Positions 20,424 through 30,300 of a stretch of 64,000 bases of DNA are shown here, in pieces. Location of the stretch: assembly GCA_902651635.1 (NCBI GenBank), contig CACRSC010000018.1:657864-721863 (forward strand), written 5' to 3'. Under the pieces are notes generated by a model. It was not told the DNA's origin. It saw only the letters and a list, made by a program, of their open reading frames with translations, and did no database searches. The DNA is from Mastigamoeba balamuthi. Taxonomy: Eukaryota; Evosea; Mastigamoebida; Mastigamoebidae. A program made the translations under genes and the position numbers. Each line of letters starts with the position of its first letter. Positions within the stretch are counted from its first letter, which is position 1.

Positions 20424-21631
20424 ATGGACACGCCGGTCTTCATGCTCGCCCTCGTGGTCCTCTCGGCCCTCTCGTCGCTCGCGGTGCTCTTCGTCGTGCT
20501 GCGCCACCGCATCTCGGACTCGGTCGCCGCCCTCGCCCGCGCGGCCGCTGCCAAGGGCCGCGCGGCCGCCCCCGTTGTCGCCGAGTCGCTGCGCCTCTGC
20601 TGCGTGGCCGCCGCGCTGAGCGCCGTCGTCGCGGCCGCCTGCTTCGCCTTCGTCTCGTGCAGGAACTGGAGCTGGCAGCCCCAGGTCTTCATGGTCCTCT
20701 ACGCTGTCTACGGTGCCCCCCCTACCCCCCAATTACGAATCGCCCTTCGCCAGTCTTTCAATTCGAACTCGCGCGCGAAATCTTCCGCGATATTTTCCGC
20801 GATGTATCATCAACGATATAATCATCTGCGGGCTGACTTATTGTATTCGCGCGTTTCGTCCGCGATATCATCTGATTTCCGCGATATTTCCCGCGGTCTG
20901 CGAGCGGCACTGACGTTGCGCGGCGCGCAGTGTGCGTGTGCGTGGCCTCGGCGTTCTGGACGGCGACGGGGCGGCGGGCCATGTCCCACCCGCTGAGGGG
21001 TGCCGCGCTGCTGGGGCTCGTGCTGCTGCTGCCGCGGGCCCTCCTCCTCGCGCGCGTCGCCTACGTCGAGTCTCAGCCGCCGCAGCGCGGGTTCCGCGCC
21101 GACCAGCGCACCATCGCCGGCGGCCTGCGCGAGTACGAGGTCCTGCTGGGCGACCAGGCGGCGCTGCAGGCGACCCGCAACGAGCTGATGGGCCAGCAGC
21201 TGGCGTACACGGCCGACGCGGACCAGCGCTACCAGAGCGTCGGCCGCCTCTGGGCCCTCAGCGCCCTCGTCGGCGCCCGCTGCCGCAGGGCCGCGCGGGC
21301 GCTCGACTCGTCGGCTGCGCGCGCGTGGTCGGCCTACGAGCGCCTGCAGGACGCCGCGGCGCTGGTGGCCGACGTCGAGGCGGCGGTCTCTGCGGCCAAC
21401 GAGACGCGCGGGCTGCGCGAGGCCAAGCGGGCGGCCGCGAGGCGCTGGGCGGCGGCGTCCGGGCACGGGGGCGCGCTGGCCCGCGAGCTGGCCGAGCAGG
21501 CGGAGGCCTCGCGGTCGCTGGCGGCCCGGGACAAGGAGCTCGGCAGCAAGTCGGGGCGGCTGATGGGCGAGAGGGAGGAGCTGGGCGCGGCCTTCGCCTC
21601 TGCGGGGCTCAGGCAGCAGAGGCGCGTGTGA
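20424..21631 (+). CDS. Multi-pass membrane protein with cytosolic coiled coil, family unknown
   Basis: Two exons, 20424-20712 and 20931-21631, give 329 aa. Exon 1 encodes an N-terminal hydrophobic helix (VFMLALVVLSALSSLAVLFV) and a second around residue 60-78. Exon 2 begins with a hydrophobic stretch and has a strong helix near GAALLGLVLLLPRALLLARV. The last roughly 170 residues are Ala/Glu/Arg/Gln-rich and predicted coiled coil. The 218-nt intron is unusual: much AT-richer than the exons, with repeated GCGATATT-like words. No homologous family is recognised. A scaffold or tethering role is only a guess from shape. Confidence 0.6.
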
Positions 21632-22313
21632 CGAGGGCGTGGCGCTCGTGCCCCGTCGCGGCTCGCGGCGGCGGACGAGGACACGGCAGCCGAGGGCGGG
21701 CCCCATGCGCGAGAAGGATAAGGGCGGCGGCGGGCGGACGGACGAGGCCGGCGAGTGTCGAGTGGAATGGCCTTGGGACTCCGCTGCCTGTTTGTCGCAG
21801 CAACAATGACTTGTTGCACAAACTGCTGAGATCTTTGTTGATGGGGGGATGTGGGCTGGCACATGAATCTGGAAGCCCTGATGTTCAGTACCCGTCAGAC
21901 GATTTCGCAACGTCTGCGTCTTTTCTGTGAAATCGCTGAGGGAGGCCCTGAGGTGGCGGAAGATAACAGACGCAGACAGAAACCTTCTTTTTTCCACTCC
22001 TTTTACTTGCGGGCCAATGCGACAAGGCCAAATGCTGCCCACGCGTGCTCGTCTCCCTGAGGGGGTAGTGCTTGACTATGCTGTTGCGATCAGGCCGCAC
22101 CTTAGTTGCGGCTTCCACTTTCGGGCGACATATACTCAGTTTTCTGTATTGCACCTCAGCAATCAACGGTTTTCTGCCGTGGATGCGTGGTATCTCGGAA
22201 GTCACACGCATCGCACTTCATCAATCGCAAACCGGTCAAGCCGCCATCCCTTCGCCCACACCCCAAAAGACGCACAGCGGCATCGTCCATCAGATCAGAA
22301 CAGCCACAGGCGG
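21632..22313. other. Intergenic, part of the duplicated unit
   Basis: About 680 bp upstream of the first transporter. From about 22110 it is recognisably similar to the DNA upstream of the second transporter (24680-24885), for example around ACTTCATCAATCGCAAACC. That shows the duplication included 5' flanking DNA. The open frame that extends upstream of the transporter start here is not conserved between the copies, so I do not take it as coding. Confidence 0.5.
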
Positions 22314-23870
22314 ATGTCGGGAGCACTGAACGAGGGCAAGTCGCCGCACCTGTGCCGCCTCTTCGGCCGCTACGACTTCGGACGACCCTGGATGGCGGTG
22401 GCCGGCGCCGTCGTCGCCATGCTGGGACTCGGAGCACAGCCCGCGTGGGGCACGCTCACGATCTTCATCAGCGACCCGGGGTTCCTGCGCGGCTGCTCCA
22501 ACACCGTGACCATCTGGGCCTTTGCCGTCGCCGGCGTCATGGCCCCCGTCGTCATGTTCATCGCTGAGCCGGTGCAGAAGAGGCTGGGGTTCTGCCTGAC
22601 GTCCCTCGTCGGTTGCGTTATCGCGGGTCTCGGCATCATCCTCTCGGCCTTCGCCCGCAACATAGGAGCGCTCATTGTGACGTTCGGAGTGGTGTTCGGG
22701 GGCGCCGTCGGCCTGTCCTACGTCACCTGTGTCGTGGCGGCTCAGCGGTGGTATCCGCAGCGCAGGGGCGTCGTCGGGGGCCTCGTCGTGGCGTCGTTCG
22801 GGGCCAGCTCGTTCATGTACAACTTGGTCGCCAAGGCCCTCGCCAACCCCAACGGCATGGCCACGAAGGCCCCGGCGGGCGCGACGGCCGAGCAGAAGGC
22901 CGCGTGGGAGCAGGCGTTCCACAACGAGATGAAACGCACGGTACCTCACGCGTTTTTCGTCATGGGGGCCATCATGATCTTCCTCGGCCTCGTGGGCTCG
23001 GTGTTCGTTCATCATCCCCCTGTGGAGGAGCGTAAGCCCGAGGAGGCCGAGACCGAGAAGCCTCAAGAGGGCGAGGTTACCGAGACCAACGAGACCTCAG
23101 CTTCTGAGCTTCGGGTGGAAAAGAAACCCGAACCTCTCCAGGAGGCACACAGCAATTCAAACTGTGAAGTTTCGGTTGAGACATCAGAGCCAGCAAAGGC
23201 GGGCTGCGAGCTCGAGGCAGACGTGGAAGCCCAGAAGGTCCTGGTGGACATGTCCCCGAAGCAGATGGTCAAGACGCCGCAGTTCTGGCTGCTGTTCTTC
23301 GTCATCACGCTCGGCGTGACGGCCACCGTGTTCGTCCTCGGCAGCTTCTCGCAGTTCGCCAAGGCCGACGCTCAGTTCGACGCCCCGTTCGCACTGGTGG
23401 GCGGGCTGGCAGCCCTGAGCAACGCCGCCGGCCGCATCGCCTGGGGATACCTGGCCGACCTGATCGACTACCGCCGGGTCTACGTCATCGACCTCGTTCT
23501 GCTCACCGTCCTTCTATTCACGTACTTTGAGACGCGCATCAACGTCGTCTTCTGGGGCCTGTGGACGTGCCTCATCTACGCGTGCTACGGGGGCCTGCTC
23601 TCGCTGATGCCCACCGCAACGGCCGACGCGTTCGGGGCCAAGTGGCAGGGCATCAACTACAGCATCATGTTCTGTGGATTCGCCCTGGGGACGCTGCTGC
23701 AGGCGCTGCTACTGACCGCGCTGCTCGACGCTCTGGGAACGTACCGGGCACTGTTCTACATCATGGGAGCGCTCACGGGAGCGGCAGCCTTTGCGATGAT
23801 AGCCTACAAGCCGCCAGGGCGCGGCCGCTGGTTCGCGCTCTGCACAACATACAAGAGAACGCTCAATTGA
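22314..23870 (+). CDS. MFS transporter, oxalate/formate antiporter (OFA)-like, copy 1
   Basis: Single-exon gene for a 518-aa, roughly 12-TM transporter. N-terminal half motifs include DFGRPWMAVAGAVVAMLG and the loop region SYVTCVVAAQRWYPQRRG, typical of the OFA/monocarboxylate branch of the major facilitator superfamily. The second half starts at KTPQFWLLFFVITLGVTATV and contains SNAAGRIAWGYLADLIDYRR, a classic MFS loop motif. A long acidic cytosolic loop lies between the halves and differs most from copy 2. The start was chosen at MSGALNEG because MSGAL(N/H)E is conserved in both copies while the open frame upstream is not. Likely substrates are small organic anions (inference from family). 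Confidence 0.9.
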   Translation: MSGALNEGKSPHLCRLFGRYDFGRPWMAVAGAVVAMLGLGAQPAWGTLTIFISDPGFLRGCSNTVTIWAFAVAGVMAPVVMFIAEPVQKRLGFCLTSLVGCVIAGLGIILSAFARNIGALIVTFGVVFGGAVGLSYVTCVVAAQRWYPQRRGVVGGLVVASFGASSFMYNLVAKALANPNGMATKAPAGATAEQKAAWEQAFHNEMKRTVPHAFFVMGAIMIFLGLVGSVFVHHPPVEERKPEEAETEKPQEGEVTETNETSASELRVEKKPEPLQEAHSNSNCEVSVETSEPAKAGCELEADVEAQKVLVDMSPKQMVKTPQFWLLFFVITLGVTATVFVLGSFSQFAKADAQFDAPFALVGGLAALSNAAGRIAWGYLADLIDYRRVYVIDLVLLTVLLFTYFETRINVVFWGLWTCLIYACYGGLLSLMPTATADAFGAKWQGINYSIMFCGFALGTLLQALLLTALLDALGTYRALFYIMGALTGAAAFAMIAYKPPGRGRWFALCTTYKRTLN

Positions 23871-24044
23871 CTTATTGCCTCGCGTGTCTTCGGACAGTTG
23901 ATTCACAGCTCAGAAACCCGCGTTGCACAACAATACACGCTTTGGTCGTGCTGCAAGAGCAGTTTTCACCACCTTAATCGCCGTACGAACAGGGATTGGT
24001 CACAGGATCCAGACGAATGAGGAGGCTACACCACACCAGATCTC

Positions 24045-24330
24045 TTGCTTCTCCGACATAAGGAGCACCTGGCTCTAGCCCGCGAGCATGCACACGCGCA
24101 CGCAGCCGCACTCGAGTCCGCGTGGCTGACCAGAAGCTTCGTCGTGCACAGCATCGCTGCCGGTGGACCTGCTCAGCCTCGAACTCTCGCTGCCCTCTAC
24201 GGCCCTGCCTCTGCCTCGACACCTCCGCCGTTGCCCGGTGTCGCATCAACAAAGACATGACTCTGGGGGCTGTGAGGGCTAACGCATTCGCATTCGCCAT
24301 GGACTCGGCGTGTGGTGGGGTGAAGGGTCT
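24045..24330 (+). pseudogene. Decayed 5' fragment of a TBC-domain gene
   Basis: Homologous to the beginning of the intact TBC gene (26690-26900). LESAWLTRSFVVHSIAA here aligns with FESAWLIRSFVIESIAL there, then the frame shifts near GTGGACCTGCTCAGCC. The rest (similar to LLSLGLSLPCVLLRP) is in another frame and ends without the catalytic domain. It lies right after transporter copy 1, in the same relative place as the intact gene after copy 2. It is therefore a by-product of the tandem duplication and not expected to make a working protein. Confidence 0.8.
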
Positions 24331-24885
24331 CTGAGTGTTTCCTCGATCTGGTAAGCCGCAGATGCGACCTCTACGCCCGAGGTAGCGAGAGATATCATAG
24401 AGGGAAGACATACATCCTCTTTTGCGGTGGGTGACAGAGAGGGGCATATCCCTCAACTCTTTTCGAGTTTATGGCTACAGTGCGCCTGATTTGTGAAGAA
24501 AAAGCTAGGGCGAGAAAAACTGACCGGGCCTTTTACGTGACGGAAGATATCAGATGCTATCTCGCTTCCTCCCGCTTCAGAGCCTATTCCACACGGCCAG
24601 CTCTCCTGCACGTGCTCATCAGACATGTGGAGGCCGAGCCAAGAGCAGTCGCAAGCAGGCGGTACCCACTTGCCGCTGCCACTTTCAGGCACAGACCCAT
24701 TTTTTCCGTATTCAACCGTCATCGTTTTTCTGTCGTGGATGCATGGTATCTTTGAAGTCACACGCAATGCACTTCATCAATCGCAAACCCGCCAAGCCGC
24801 CATCCCTTCGCCCACACCCACACCCCAAAAGGCGCAACTTCGTGTCAGGCGGCATCGTTTCCCCCATCAGATCAACCACCAGTCG

Positions 24886-26439
24886 ATGTCGGGAGCACTG
24901 CACGAGGCCCAGTCGCCCCATCTGTGCCGCCTCTTCGGCCGCTACGACTTCGGACGACCCTGGATGGCGGTGGCCGGCGCCGTCGTCGCCATGCTGGGAC
25001 TCGGGGCGCAGGCCTCGTGGGGCACGCTCACGATCTTCGTCAGCGACCCGGGGTTCCTGCGCGGCTGCTCCAACACCGTGACCATCTGGGCCTTTGCCGC
25101 CGCCGGTGTCATGGGTCCCGTCGTCATGTTCATCGCCGAGCCGGTGCAGAAGAGGCTGGGGTTCTGCCTGACGTCCCTCGTCGGCTGCGTCCTCTCGGGC
25201 CTCGGGATCATCTTCTCGGCCTTCGCCCGCAACATCGGAGTGCTCGTGGTGACGTTCGGAGTGGTGTTCGGGGGTGCTGTCGGCCTGTCCTACGTCACCT
25301 GCGTCGTGGCGGCTCAGCGGTGGTATCCGCAGCGCAGGGGCGTCGTCGGGGGCCTCGTCGTGGCGTCGTTTGGTGGCAGTGCCTTCATGTACAACATGGT
25401 CGCCAAGGCCCTCGCCAACCCCAACGGCATGGCCACAAGGGCCCCGGCGGGCGCGACGGCCGAGCAGAAGGCCGCGTGGGAGCAGGCGTTCCACAACGAG
25501 ATGAGGCGCACGGTCCCCCACGTGTTCTTCGTCATGGGGGCCATCATGATCTTCCTCGGTCTTGTGGGCTCGCTGTTTGTTCATCTTCCTCCTGCACAGG
25601 AGCCTAAGGTCGAAGCCGAGACCGAGAAGCCCCAAGAGGAGGTTACCGAGGCCAAAGAGGCAACAGCTACGGAGCTTCGGATGGACGCAGATTCAGAGTC
25701 TCTACAGCGTGTACACAGCAATTCGAACTACGGGTCCGCGGTCGAGACACCAGAGTCAGCAGCAGGGGCGGTCTCCGAGCTTGAGGCGGACGTGGAAGCC
25801 CAGAAGGTCCTGGTGGACATGTCCCCGAAGCAGATGATCAAGACGCCGCAGTTCTGGCTGCTGTTCTTCGTCATCACGCTCGGCGTGACGGCCACCGTGT
25901 TCGTCCTCGGCAGCTTCTCGCAGTTCGCCAAGCACGACGCTCAGTTCGAGGCCCCGTTCGCGCTTGTGGGAGGGCTCGCAGCGCTGAGCAACGCCGCCGG
26001 CCGCATCGCCTGGGGATATCTCGTCGACCTGCTCGACTACCGCAGAGTTTACGTGATCGACCTCACTCTGCTCACCGTCCTTCTGTTCACGTACTTTGAG
26101 ACGCGCATCAACGTCGTCTTCTGGGGCCTGTGGACGTGCTTCATCTACGCGTGCTACGGGGGCCTGCTCTCGCTGATGCCCACCGCAACGGCCGACGCGT
26201 TCGGGGCCAAGTGGCAGAGCATCAACTACAGCATCATGTTCTCGGGATTTGCCCTGGGGACGCTGCTGCAGGCGCTGCTGCTGACCGCGCTGCTTAGGGC
26301 TCTGGGATCGTACCGGACGCTGTTCTACATTATGGGAGCGCTCTCTGGGGTGGCAGCCATGGCGATGGTGGCCTACAAGCCGCCAGGGCGCGGTCGCTGG
26401 TTCGCACTCTGCGCAACCTACAAGAGAACGCTCAATTGA
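24886..26439 (+). CDS. MFS transporter, OFA-like, copy 2
   Basis: 517 aa, single exon, tandem duplicate of 22314-23870. All membrane segments and signature loops are conserved (SYVTCVVAAQRWYPQRRG, KTPQFWLLFFVITLG). Differences cluster in the acidic central loop and in a few substitutions such as AYLADLI versus GYLVDLL in the second-half MFS loop. It starts MSGALHEAQ. The two copies are in the same orientation about 1 kb apart. Retention of both open frames against a decaying neighbour suggests both are used. Confidence 0.9.
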   Translation: MSGALHEAQSPHLCRLFGRYDFGRPWMAVAGAVVAMLGLGAQASWGTLTIFVSDPGFLRGCSNTVTIWAFAAAGVMGPVVMFIAEPVQKRLGFCLTSLVGCVLSGLGIIFSAFARNIGVLVVTFGVVFGGAVGLSYVTCVVAAQRWYPQRRGVVGGLVVASFGGSAFMYNMVAKALANPNGMATRAPAGATAEQKAAWEQAFHNEMRRTVPHVFFVMGAIMIFLGLVGSLFVHLPPAQEPKVEAETEKPQEEVTEAKEATATELRMDADSESLQRVHSNSNYGSAVETPESAAGAVSELEADVEAQKVLVDMSPKQMIKTPQFWLLFFVITLGVTATVFVLGSFSQFAKHDAQFEAPFALVGGLAALSNAAGRIAWGYLVDLLDYRRVYVIDLTLLTVLLFTYFETRINVVFWGLWTCFIYACYGGLLSLMPTATADAFGAKWQSINYSIMFSGFALGTLLQALLLTALLRALGSYRTLFYIMGALSGVAAMAMVAYKPPGRGRWFALCATYKRTLN

Positions 26440-26533
26440 CTTATACTTCGAATGTCCTCGGACAACTGATTCACCGCACAAAAACCCTCATAGCAGAATA
26501 ACAACACTATACATCCCGCATGACGGGCCACCG

Positions 26534-28144
26534 ATGATACTCCGTCTCTCGTCGGCCATCGGGAGCATTGAGACACAGGTTCGGGGTTGGCTTAATCAAG
26601 CAGATTCTGTGGTGCAACGGCCGGTCCGAGATGTTCAAGATCACCCTGTATCTCCTGAAGAACCGAAGGAGTACCTGCGTCCCCGGAGCATGCGGGACGC
26701 AGACGTGGCCGCATTCGAGTCCGCGTGGCTGATCCGCAGCTTCGTCATTGAGAGCATCGCGCTGCCGGCCGACCTGCTGAGCCTCGGACTCTCGCTTCCC
26801 TGCGTCCTGCTGCGGCCCTGCCTCCGCCGCGACACCCCCGCCCTGCGCCAGTCGCTGCTCCACACGCTGGTCGCCGCCATCTCGCGCTCCGACACTGTCA
26901 CCGTTCGGCTTCTGTGCCCCACGCCCCTGTTCGCTCGCGCCAGGCAGGAGGAGCTGATGGCCACGGACATGTGCTGGTGGGCCTCGGTGCACTCTGGGCT
27001 GTCCGGGCTGCTCGCCGAGCTCGGAGTCGTGCCCCTGCGGCGGCACGCACCCGTCAGGGACGCGGACCCCCGCGAAGTGCTCTCGCTGGCAGGCGTGGAG
27101 TTGACGAGGAAGCAGGCAGCGTGGTGGGACGAGGCGACGAGCACCGAGGAGCAGTGGTCTCGCCAGCAGCGCTCCACAGTGCGGCGGATGGTCGAGAGAG
27201 GAGTCCCGGAGCGCCTCAGGGCGAGGGCGTGGCTGCTGATGTCGGGGGCCATCGAGGAGCGCAGGCGGAGGGGAGAGGGACTCTACAGGCGCCTTCTGTG
27301 CCAGCAGGCCGGCGACTGCGGCGAGGCGGTGAAGAACTTCACGTGCATCTCGCTAGACGTCGGGAGGACGTTCCCCAGCAACGCGGCCTTCCAGACAGAT
27401 CAGACGATAGCCTCCCTGTTCAACATACTCCGCGCCTGGGTCACTCTGAGCCCGCGTGTGGGCTACTACGGAGGTATGAACTATGTCGCCGGCTTCATCC
27501 TCCTGGTCGTGGGCGACGAGGAGGTCCGTGCCATTGTGCTCTGGAAGGGCGGGAGCTGGGGGGCACTCATATCGAACGCACGCCCAGATGTCTTTCTGGC
27601 TGCTCCATCAGGTGATGGTGCAGGGCTTGTACAGGATGGGGGAGATGGTCTCCGACTTCAATGGCTGGTTCATCCAGATGTGCGACGCGCACCGGCAGCT
27701 TTTCCAGCAGGAGCTCCCCGGCGTTGCGCAGCACATCTACGACCAGGAGGGGCTCGAGGCAACACTCTACCTGCCGCCGCTGTTTTTGCTGGGGTTCGTC
27801 ACATGCCACCCGATGGGCATTGTCGTCCGGGCCTGGGACCACTTTCTTCTCCTGGGTTTCCCGTTTTTCGTCGCTCTGAGCGTCGAGCAGTACCGCCCGC
27901 ACGCACGTACGCTCTCGGTGCCCTCCCTGCGGCCATTTCGCGCCTCACGGCCGGGCTCGGGGGACCTCGTGCTGTGCGAGCAGGGGAGATTTCCTCGATG
28001 CCGTGGGATCAGCTCTACTTGTTTCTGAGCCACCCAGAAATGCTGAGCGGGGAGCAGAGCGTTGCCAGAAGCGCCAGGACGTGCGATAGGCTCCCCGCTT
28101 GGGTCACGGCTCTGTTCCGGCGCGAGGCCCCGTCTCACAAGTAG
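26534..28144 (+). CDS. TBC-domain Rab GTPase-activating protein
   Basis: Predicted 489-aa RabGAP, stimulating GTP hydrolysis by Rab proteins in membrane traffic. Exons 26534-27523, 27588-27906, 27984-28144; introns of 64 and 77 nt are GT-AG and the sum is whole codons. The TBC domain starts near VERGVPERLRARAWLLMSGA and contains DVGRTFPSNAAF (IxxDxxRT-like arginine-finger motif) and VGYYGGMNYVAGFILLVVGDEE (YxQGM-like motif; here Gly replaces the usual Gln). The catalytic Gln of the dual-finger mechanism is therefore missing, as in some atypical TBC proteins, so GAP activity may be reduced. The N-terminal 190 residues are unrecognised. The start is the first in-frame ATG; a later one at 26691 is possible. 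Confidence 0.82.
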   Translation: MILRLSSAIGSIETQVRGWLNQADSVVQRPVRDVQDHPVSPEEPKEYLRPRSMRDADVAAFESAWLIRSFVIESIALPADLLSLGLSLPCVLLRPCLRRDTPALRQSLLHTLVAAISRSDTVTVRLLCPTPLFARARQEELMATDMCWWASVHSGLSGLLAELGVVPLRRHAPVRDADPREVLSLAGVELTRKQAAWWDEATSTEEQWSRQQRSTVRRMVERGVPERLRARAWLLMSGAIEERRRRGEGLYRRLLCQQAGDCGEAVKNFTCISLDVGRTFPSNAAFQTDQTIASLFNILRAWVTLSPRVGYYGGMNYVAGFILLVVGDEEVRAIVLWKGGSWGALISNARPDVFLAAPSGDGAGLVQDGGDGLRLQWLVHPDVRRAPAAFPAGAPRRCAAHLRPGGARGNTLPAAAVFAGVRHMPPDGHCRPGLGPLSSPGFPVFRRSERRAVPPARTYALGALPAAISRLTAGLGGPRAVRAGEISSMPWDQLYLFLSHPEMLSGEQSVARSARTCDRLPAWVTALFRREAPSHK

Positions 28145-28288
28145 GGCGGCGTTTCCAGCGGAAACTGAAAAGCTCGGGACACAGAAATCACCCCAAGGGG
28201 CAAAGAACGCCATTCCTTTCTTCCACAGAACCGCAAGAGAAAAGCACGCCCGAGACAAAAGACGCATGGGTTGTGGTTTATGGGCTTT

Positions 28289-28852
28289 CTAATACTGAAC
28301 ATGCTGTGCATCGGCCTCTGCGGGTTTGGGCGCAGGAGCAGCATCCCCGTGCAGCAACTGCTGCCGCTGCTGCTGCGCCAGGAGGTCGAGCAGGAACTTG
28401 GGCGGCGGCGGCGACGAGAGGAACGACGTGAGGGCCGCCGGGGGCACGTAGGTGCCGGGCGCCAGCAGCCCGTATCCCTGCAGCAGCGGCAGGATGACCG
28501 ACGGCGCCACGAGCCCCCGCATGCCCGGCGAGCTCAGCGTGTGCACGTCCCCCCTCTTGGCGACGACCACCACCATCACCTCCGCCTCGTGCTTCTCCGC
28601 CAGCGCCCTCGCCTGCGCACCCGCCCTGTGAGCCCGAGACGCCTCTTCCTCCCCCGGGACCGAAGAGGGCAACGCCTTCTGTAGGCCGCGAGGAGGGGGA
28701 GACTGGGGGGCAGTGCGCACTCGCTGAAAGACGTCCGACTGCGCTGCGAGGTGCTTGGCGTGCGCGTCGTCGGCGCTCGCGCGGCGCTTGGCCGAGCGAC
28801 TGCGCTGCGCGCCCGCGGCGTGCGCGCGCCCCGCGGCCATCTGGTGCTCCAT
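28289..28852 (-). CDS. Possible MADS-box-like (SRF-type) protein
   Basis: Open frame of 187 aa from the ATG at 28852. The segment RALAEKHEAEVMVVVVAKRG followed by DVHTLSSPGMRGLV resembles the second half of an SRF/MEF2 MADS domain (helix, then two beta strands with the G-x-V-x-T turn). The preceding basic DNA-binding helix is not convincing in this frame, and a splice around 28640-28730 may be needed to rebuild it. The C terminus is Pro- and Gln-rich. The frame is open upstream to 29137, but I prefer the later start since the extra part is low complexity. Treat the family call as tentative. Confidence 0.4.
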   Translation of the reverse strand: MEHQMAAGRAHAAGAQRSRSAKRRASADDAHAKHLAAQSDVFQRVRTAPQSPPPRGLQKALPSSVPGEEEASRAHRAGAQARALAEKHEAEVMVVVVAKRGDVHTLSSPGMRGLVAPSVILPLLQGYGLLAPGTYVPPAALTSFLSSPPPPKFLLDLLAQQQRQQLLHGDAAPAPKPAEADAQHVQY

Positions 28853-29262
28853 CTCACAGCACGGCTGTTTTATGCTCTTGTGACCTTTAGGCTTGCGAAA
28901 ACGACGTCGGTGTTTCCGTAGAAGCTCGGCGAAGCTTCCGCGGGGCTTCGGTCGTATTCGTACTGTACCCCGGTCCTCGGGTCGGATTCCGACGGACACC
29001 CCGCGGAGACGGGGTCGGGCTGAGCTACGGCCCGGGTGGCAGATGCGCGAGGCAGCGGGCTGTCTCTCGGAGAAGCGGCCGATAGGGAGGAAAACTGATA
29101 AAGAGCAATCCCCCTGTTTCGCCGTAAGGAAAAGCATGGACAGAGGAATTTCCGCCCCAGCGACACCTTTTTCCCCCCGACGATCGGAGATCGAGCCCCG
29201 GAAGATCCACGTATCTTCTTCCCCTGCGCGATATTCCCAGACAGAATATCCGCGCCCAGAGG

Positions 29263-30069
29263 ATGAGCGCTCCTCCCCCGGGTGTGCAGGCCACGAGCAG
29301 CAGCGCCGCCGCCGCCGCCATGATGCACCACTACCAGCAGCAGCTGCAGCAGCAGCAGCAGCAGCTCCAGCAGCAGCAGATGGTGCAGGCGCAGCAGGCG
29401 GTCATCGCGCAGGCCGCGAAACCGACGCTGAAGCTCATCGACGGCGCGCTCGCGGACCTCCACGACAACATCTCCAAGGTCCTCGAGCACGCGTCGGCCT
29501 CGGTCCACCAGCCGCCGTCTCCCAGGTCCGGCACCGGCCGAAGATACGAATATCTTCTGCCCACCCGCCTCAACAGTCTCGCCGGGGCAGGCCGCAGGCC
29601 GAGGCGAGAATCATGGAGGACCTGGCGAAGAGCATCAACGCGGTCGAGATGCTCATCGACAGGATCACCCTCCACTATGTGAGCAAGGGCTTGGCAAATG
29701 ATGCCTGGCTAGATTCTCCCCAGGAAAATCTGACGGGATATCTGCGCGAAAATCCAGGAACTGTACAAGCAGCGGTTCAAGGTCTCCGAGTACGACGAGG
29801 TCCTGCGGTACGCGGAGATGATCTCGGAGCGCCGCAAGATCATCGACGACTTCGCGGCCGCCCTCAACGTGCCCGCGCAGCCGCCCGTCGTGGCCCCGCC
29901 GCCGCCGCCTCCGCCCGCGGCCGCCACGCCGCCGGTCCCCGCAGCGATGCCGGCGCAGCAGTCGCAGGGCTCCGTCGTCGGCGGGCCCGACCTGTCGCCC
30001 TCGCTGGCAGGCGACTGGATGGCAGGCCTCCTGGGGTCGTCGGACATCTCCTTCCCAGGGTTCCAGTGA
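29263..30069 (+). CDS. Gln-rich coiled-coil protein, unrecognised
   Basis: Three exons (29263-29525, 29591-29678, 29758-30069) give 220 aa with exact phase closure. The N terminus has Ala and Gln runs encoded by near-pure CAG repeats. Two helical segments follow (KLIDGALADLHDNISKVLEH; IMEDLAKSINAVEMLIDRI), then YKQRFKVSEYDEVLRYAEM and a Pro-rich tail. The shape (Gln-rich start, short coiled coils) recalls small Mediator-type or other transcription-complex subunits, but I cannot assign a family. A second copy at 30524-31330 is most likely the same gene in an unmerged contig overlap. Confidence 0.65.
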
Positions 30070-30300
30070 GCCCAAACGCGAGGCAATGCGGTGACGGGCA
30101 ACCGGTTGCGATTTTATTTGCACGGAAGGGGAGAGAGCCGAGCTCCTGCTTGCGATATGCATTCCCATGCACTCGTGCGTCTCTTCTTTCGTCGTGTCTT
30201 CGCCGGGATACGGCGATGCAATTGCATTTCCCCGAGAACGAGGAGGTGAGATTGCAGATTCTCAGAGAGCAGGAAATAAAATCGGGCGCGTTGCCGGCAA

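Larger units (their letters stand above)
22110..26900. repeat. Tandem segmental duplication (transporter plus start of TBC gene)
   Basis: Two direct copies offset by about 2.57 kb: about 22110-24330 and about 24680-26900. Each has 5' flanking DNA, an MFS transporter gene, a similar downstream tail (CAATTGACTTAT) and the 5' portion of a TBC-domain gene. Only the right-hand TBC gene is intact. Transporter coding regions are nearly identical except in the central loop; flanks and the TBC fragment have diverged more, as expected for selection on the transporters. Confidence 0.85.

Noticed and set aside
24471-24885. N-terminal extensions of the transporter frames
   Set aside because: Upstream residues are not conserved between the two duplicated copies, while MSGAL is.
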